Shown here: positions 40,000 to 41,337 of the stretch, piece by piece
How positions within the stretch are numbered: the stretch's first letter is position 1
Layout: each line of letters opens with the position of its first letter
DNA from: an uncultured Phascolarctobacterium sp.
GTDB taxonomy: Bacteria > Bacillota > Negativicutes > Acidaminococcales > Acidaminococcaceae
Direction of reading: 5' to 3'
DNA length: 41,337 bases
Assembly: GCA_905207485.1 (NCBI GenBank)
Contig: CAJLLL010000010.1
Coordinates: 1-41,337, forward strand
Position numbers and translations under genes: made by a program
The notes under the pieces: generated by a model
What the model was told of the DNA's origin: nothing
Database searches by the model: none
Seen by the model: only the letters and a program-made list of their open reading frames with translations

Positions 40000-41337
40000 T
40001 ATCTTTTACATCATTTTCCTTTCCAAAACACATTGCATAACCTAAACCTAAAAGTACCCAGTAACAGTATGTGATATTTAATGTATTGCTAAAACCAGAT
40101 GCTAAAGTTCCTAGCAAAGATATTAATAAAATTGCAAACTCTAACTTTTCTTTATCTCGATACAATATTTTCAAAATATTATAAATCAAAAAAACTGCCG
40201 GGAATAAATAACAAAGTAAACCAACAACACCACTTTCTGCAAATACTAAACTATATGCGCAAAAACTTGGTATAGGCATTTTTAAAATACCTTTTTCGTT
40301 TTGATATTTAATCCAATTTTGTACTTCCCGGTTATTTTCAGCAAAATCAGGAAAATAATCCGGCATATATGCAGGTACTAATCCTTTACCAACGCCTAAA
40401 ATCGGGTTGTCCAACCCAATCACTACATTTGCATAAATTGTTGAATAACGTGCTCCATTACTACGTGCATCTACACTTGCAATATTCGTCAAATTCTTTT
40501 TAAAATAATCTTCTGCACTAATATCTTTTTCTGTCATGAAATTATTTATAAAATAATTTGAAAGTACAAATGCAAATATAGTACATATACTTACCAGAAC
40601 AAACTTTCTTACAATAAATTTATTATGTATCCATAAAGTATATGCTAACAAACATACAAATTCTCCACATAATAAACCTACGCCAGTACGCGAATTAGTT
40701 AAAAAAATTAAAGCCGTAAAAATTACCGTAATTATAAAAAATAAAATTTTACTCTTTAGAATATTTGAATTAATTAATTTATACCATATAAACGGCAATG
40801 TAAAAGCAGCCCAAATACTAAAAAATGATGGCTCTGCAAAAATCGACCTTATTGCTCCTGGTTGTAAAAGCCTAGGCCACCAACCATGATTTATCTCAAT
40901 ATAATGAAAATACGGACTAATTATAGTCAAAATATTTTTTGCAGTTTCACTACCACCTAAATAAAATAACTCAATAATGCAGTATCCAAATATTATAACT
41001 AATGATGATAAAACCGCTTTAATTAAAATATCAAAAGCAATTCGCCAATTGTTATGATACCAGCAATAAATCATATAAACTCCACCAAAAGTATATAATA
41101 CTTCGAGCAAAGCACCTTTAATTCTTCCTTGTATCATCCAAATAATTGTTAATATTTTTTCATCAATAAAAATTCCAAAATTACTTAAAATATTAATAAC
41201 TTTAGGAAGTTTTTCAATCTGTGTTACTGGTCCATCCAATATTAAATCATAATATGGATATGTATATAATCCGATTATTAAAGAAACACAAATCCCCCCC
41301 AGATACACAATAATGAATTTTAAAAATTTATCAAAAT
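39968..41337 (-). CDS. O-antigen polymerase/ligase family protein, 5' end beyond the window
   Basis: At least 455 residues, about ten membrane segments with a long periplasmic loop (around 255-345) and the LTNSRTGVGLLCGEF segment typical of the Wzy/WaaL superfamily. It polymerises or ligates surface glycans on the outer face of the cytoplasmic membrane. A GTG at 41308 could start it, but the frame stays open to the window edge (continuing FDKFLKFIIV), so the true start is probably outside. A run of seven G lies at 41294-41300 on its coding strand. AT-rich, like the flippase gene it overlaps. Confidence 0.8.
   Translation of the reverse strand, partial: FDKFLKFIIVYLGGICVSLIIGLYTYPYYDLILDGPVTQIEKLPKVINILSNFGIFIDEKILTIIWMIQGRIKGALLEVLYTFGGVYMIYCWYHNNWRIAFDILIKAVLSSLVIIFGYCIIELFYLGGSETAKNILTIISPYFHYIEINHGWWPRLLQPGAIRSIFAEPSFFSIWAAFTLPFIWYKLINSNILKSKILFFIITVIFTALIFLTNSRTGVGLLCGEFVCLLAYTLWIHNKFIVRKFVLVSICTIFAFVLSNYFINNFMTEKDISAEDYFKKNLTNIASVDARSNGARYSTIYANVVIGLDNPILGVGKGLVPAYMPDYFPDFAENNREVQNWIKYQNEKGILKMPIPSFCAYSLVFAESGVVGLLCYLFPAVFLIYNILKILYRDKEKLEFAILLISLLGTLASGFSNTLNITYCYWVLLGLGYAMCFGKENDVKDNGDAGSRQEH

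Overview
The window reads as chromosomal DNA from a diderm Firmicute (class Negativicutes; the Phascolarctobacterium/Acidaminococcaceae type is my best guess, not proven). The evidence is an SLH-domain outer-membrane porin, an Hfq gene next to miaA, a single-chain purL, a TAXI-type TRAP transporter, and a cobamide operon with two CobT-family genes, an arrangement known from Sporomusa-like Negativicutes. Nearly every gene is on the minus strand, so operons read from right to left; only two short genes of unknown function (8216 and 36710) are on plus. I see no rRNA, tRNA, CRISPR array, insertion sequence or prophage.

Layout, left to right. 70-1320: SLH porin, preceded on its own strand by a terminator and a cobalamin riboswitch (1518-1713), with a palindrome-containing promoter further up (1796-1829). 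1898-4276: PEP synthase. 4442-7934: TAXI-TRAP cassette (binding lipoprotein, DUF1850 protein, fused permease). 8216-8593: small EF-hand-like orphan. 8675-9805: alanine racemase. 9970-12197: MFS exporter, PduO-type cobalamin adenosyltransferase, Ndk. 12254-14196: M42 aminopeptidase and HtpX. 14311-16446: divergent polysaccharide deacetylase and XerD. 16505-24361: a compact RNA/DNA-maintenance operon (miaB, mutS, mutL, RsmJ-like methyltransferase, miaA, hfq) in which miaB is broken by a one-base deletion. 24444-24815: crcB. 24914-30783: DUF2156 protein, Eis-like GNAT, purL; the DUF2156 gene appears to start at AUU. 30923-31213: Zn-ribbon protein with a strong promoter and a long leader. 31409-35256: cobU-cobT-cobS-cobT paralogue-cobC, behind a classical cobalamin riboswitch and terminator. 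35617-36261: transaldolase-like FSA. 36371-37009: two small genes. 37051-37207: a long imperfect hairpin. 37227-38459: DUF4143 ATPase. 38482 to the right edge: AT-rich surface-polysaccharide genes (flippase, polymerase/ligase), the latter open at the edge.

The connecting theme is cobamide metabolism: two cobalamin riboswitches of different build, an adenosyltransferase, and a late-step cobamide assembly operon whose paired CobT-family proteins suggest an ArsAB-type enzyme able to attach phenolic lower ligands. The most notable inference is that an outer-membrane SLH porin is under cobalamin control, which would make it a candidate cobamide entry route. All functional calls come from reading motifs by eye; no database search was run.
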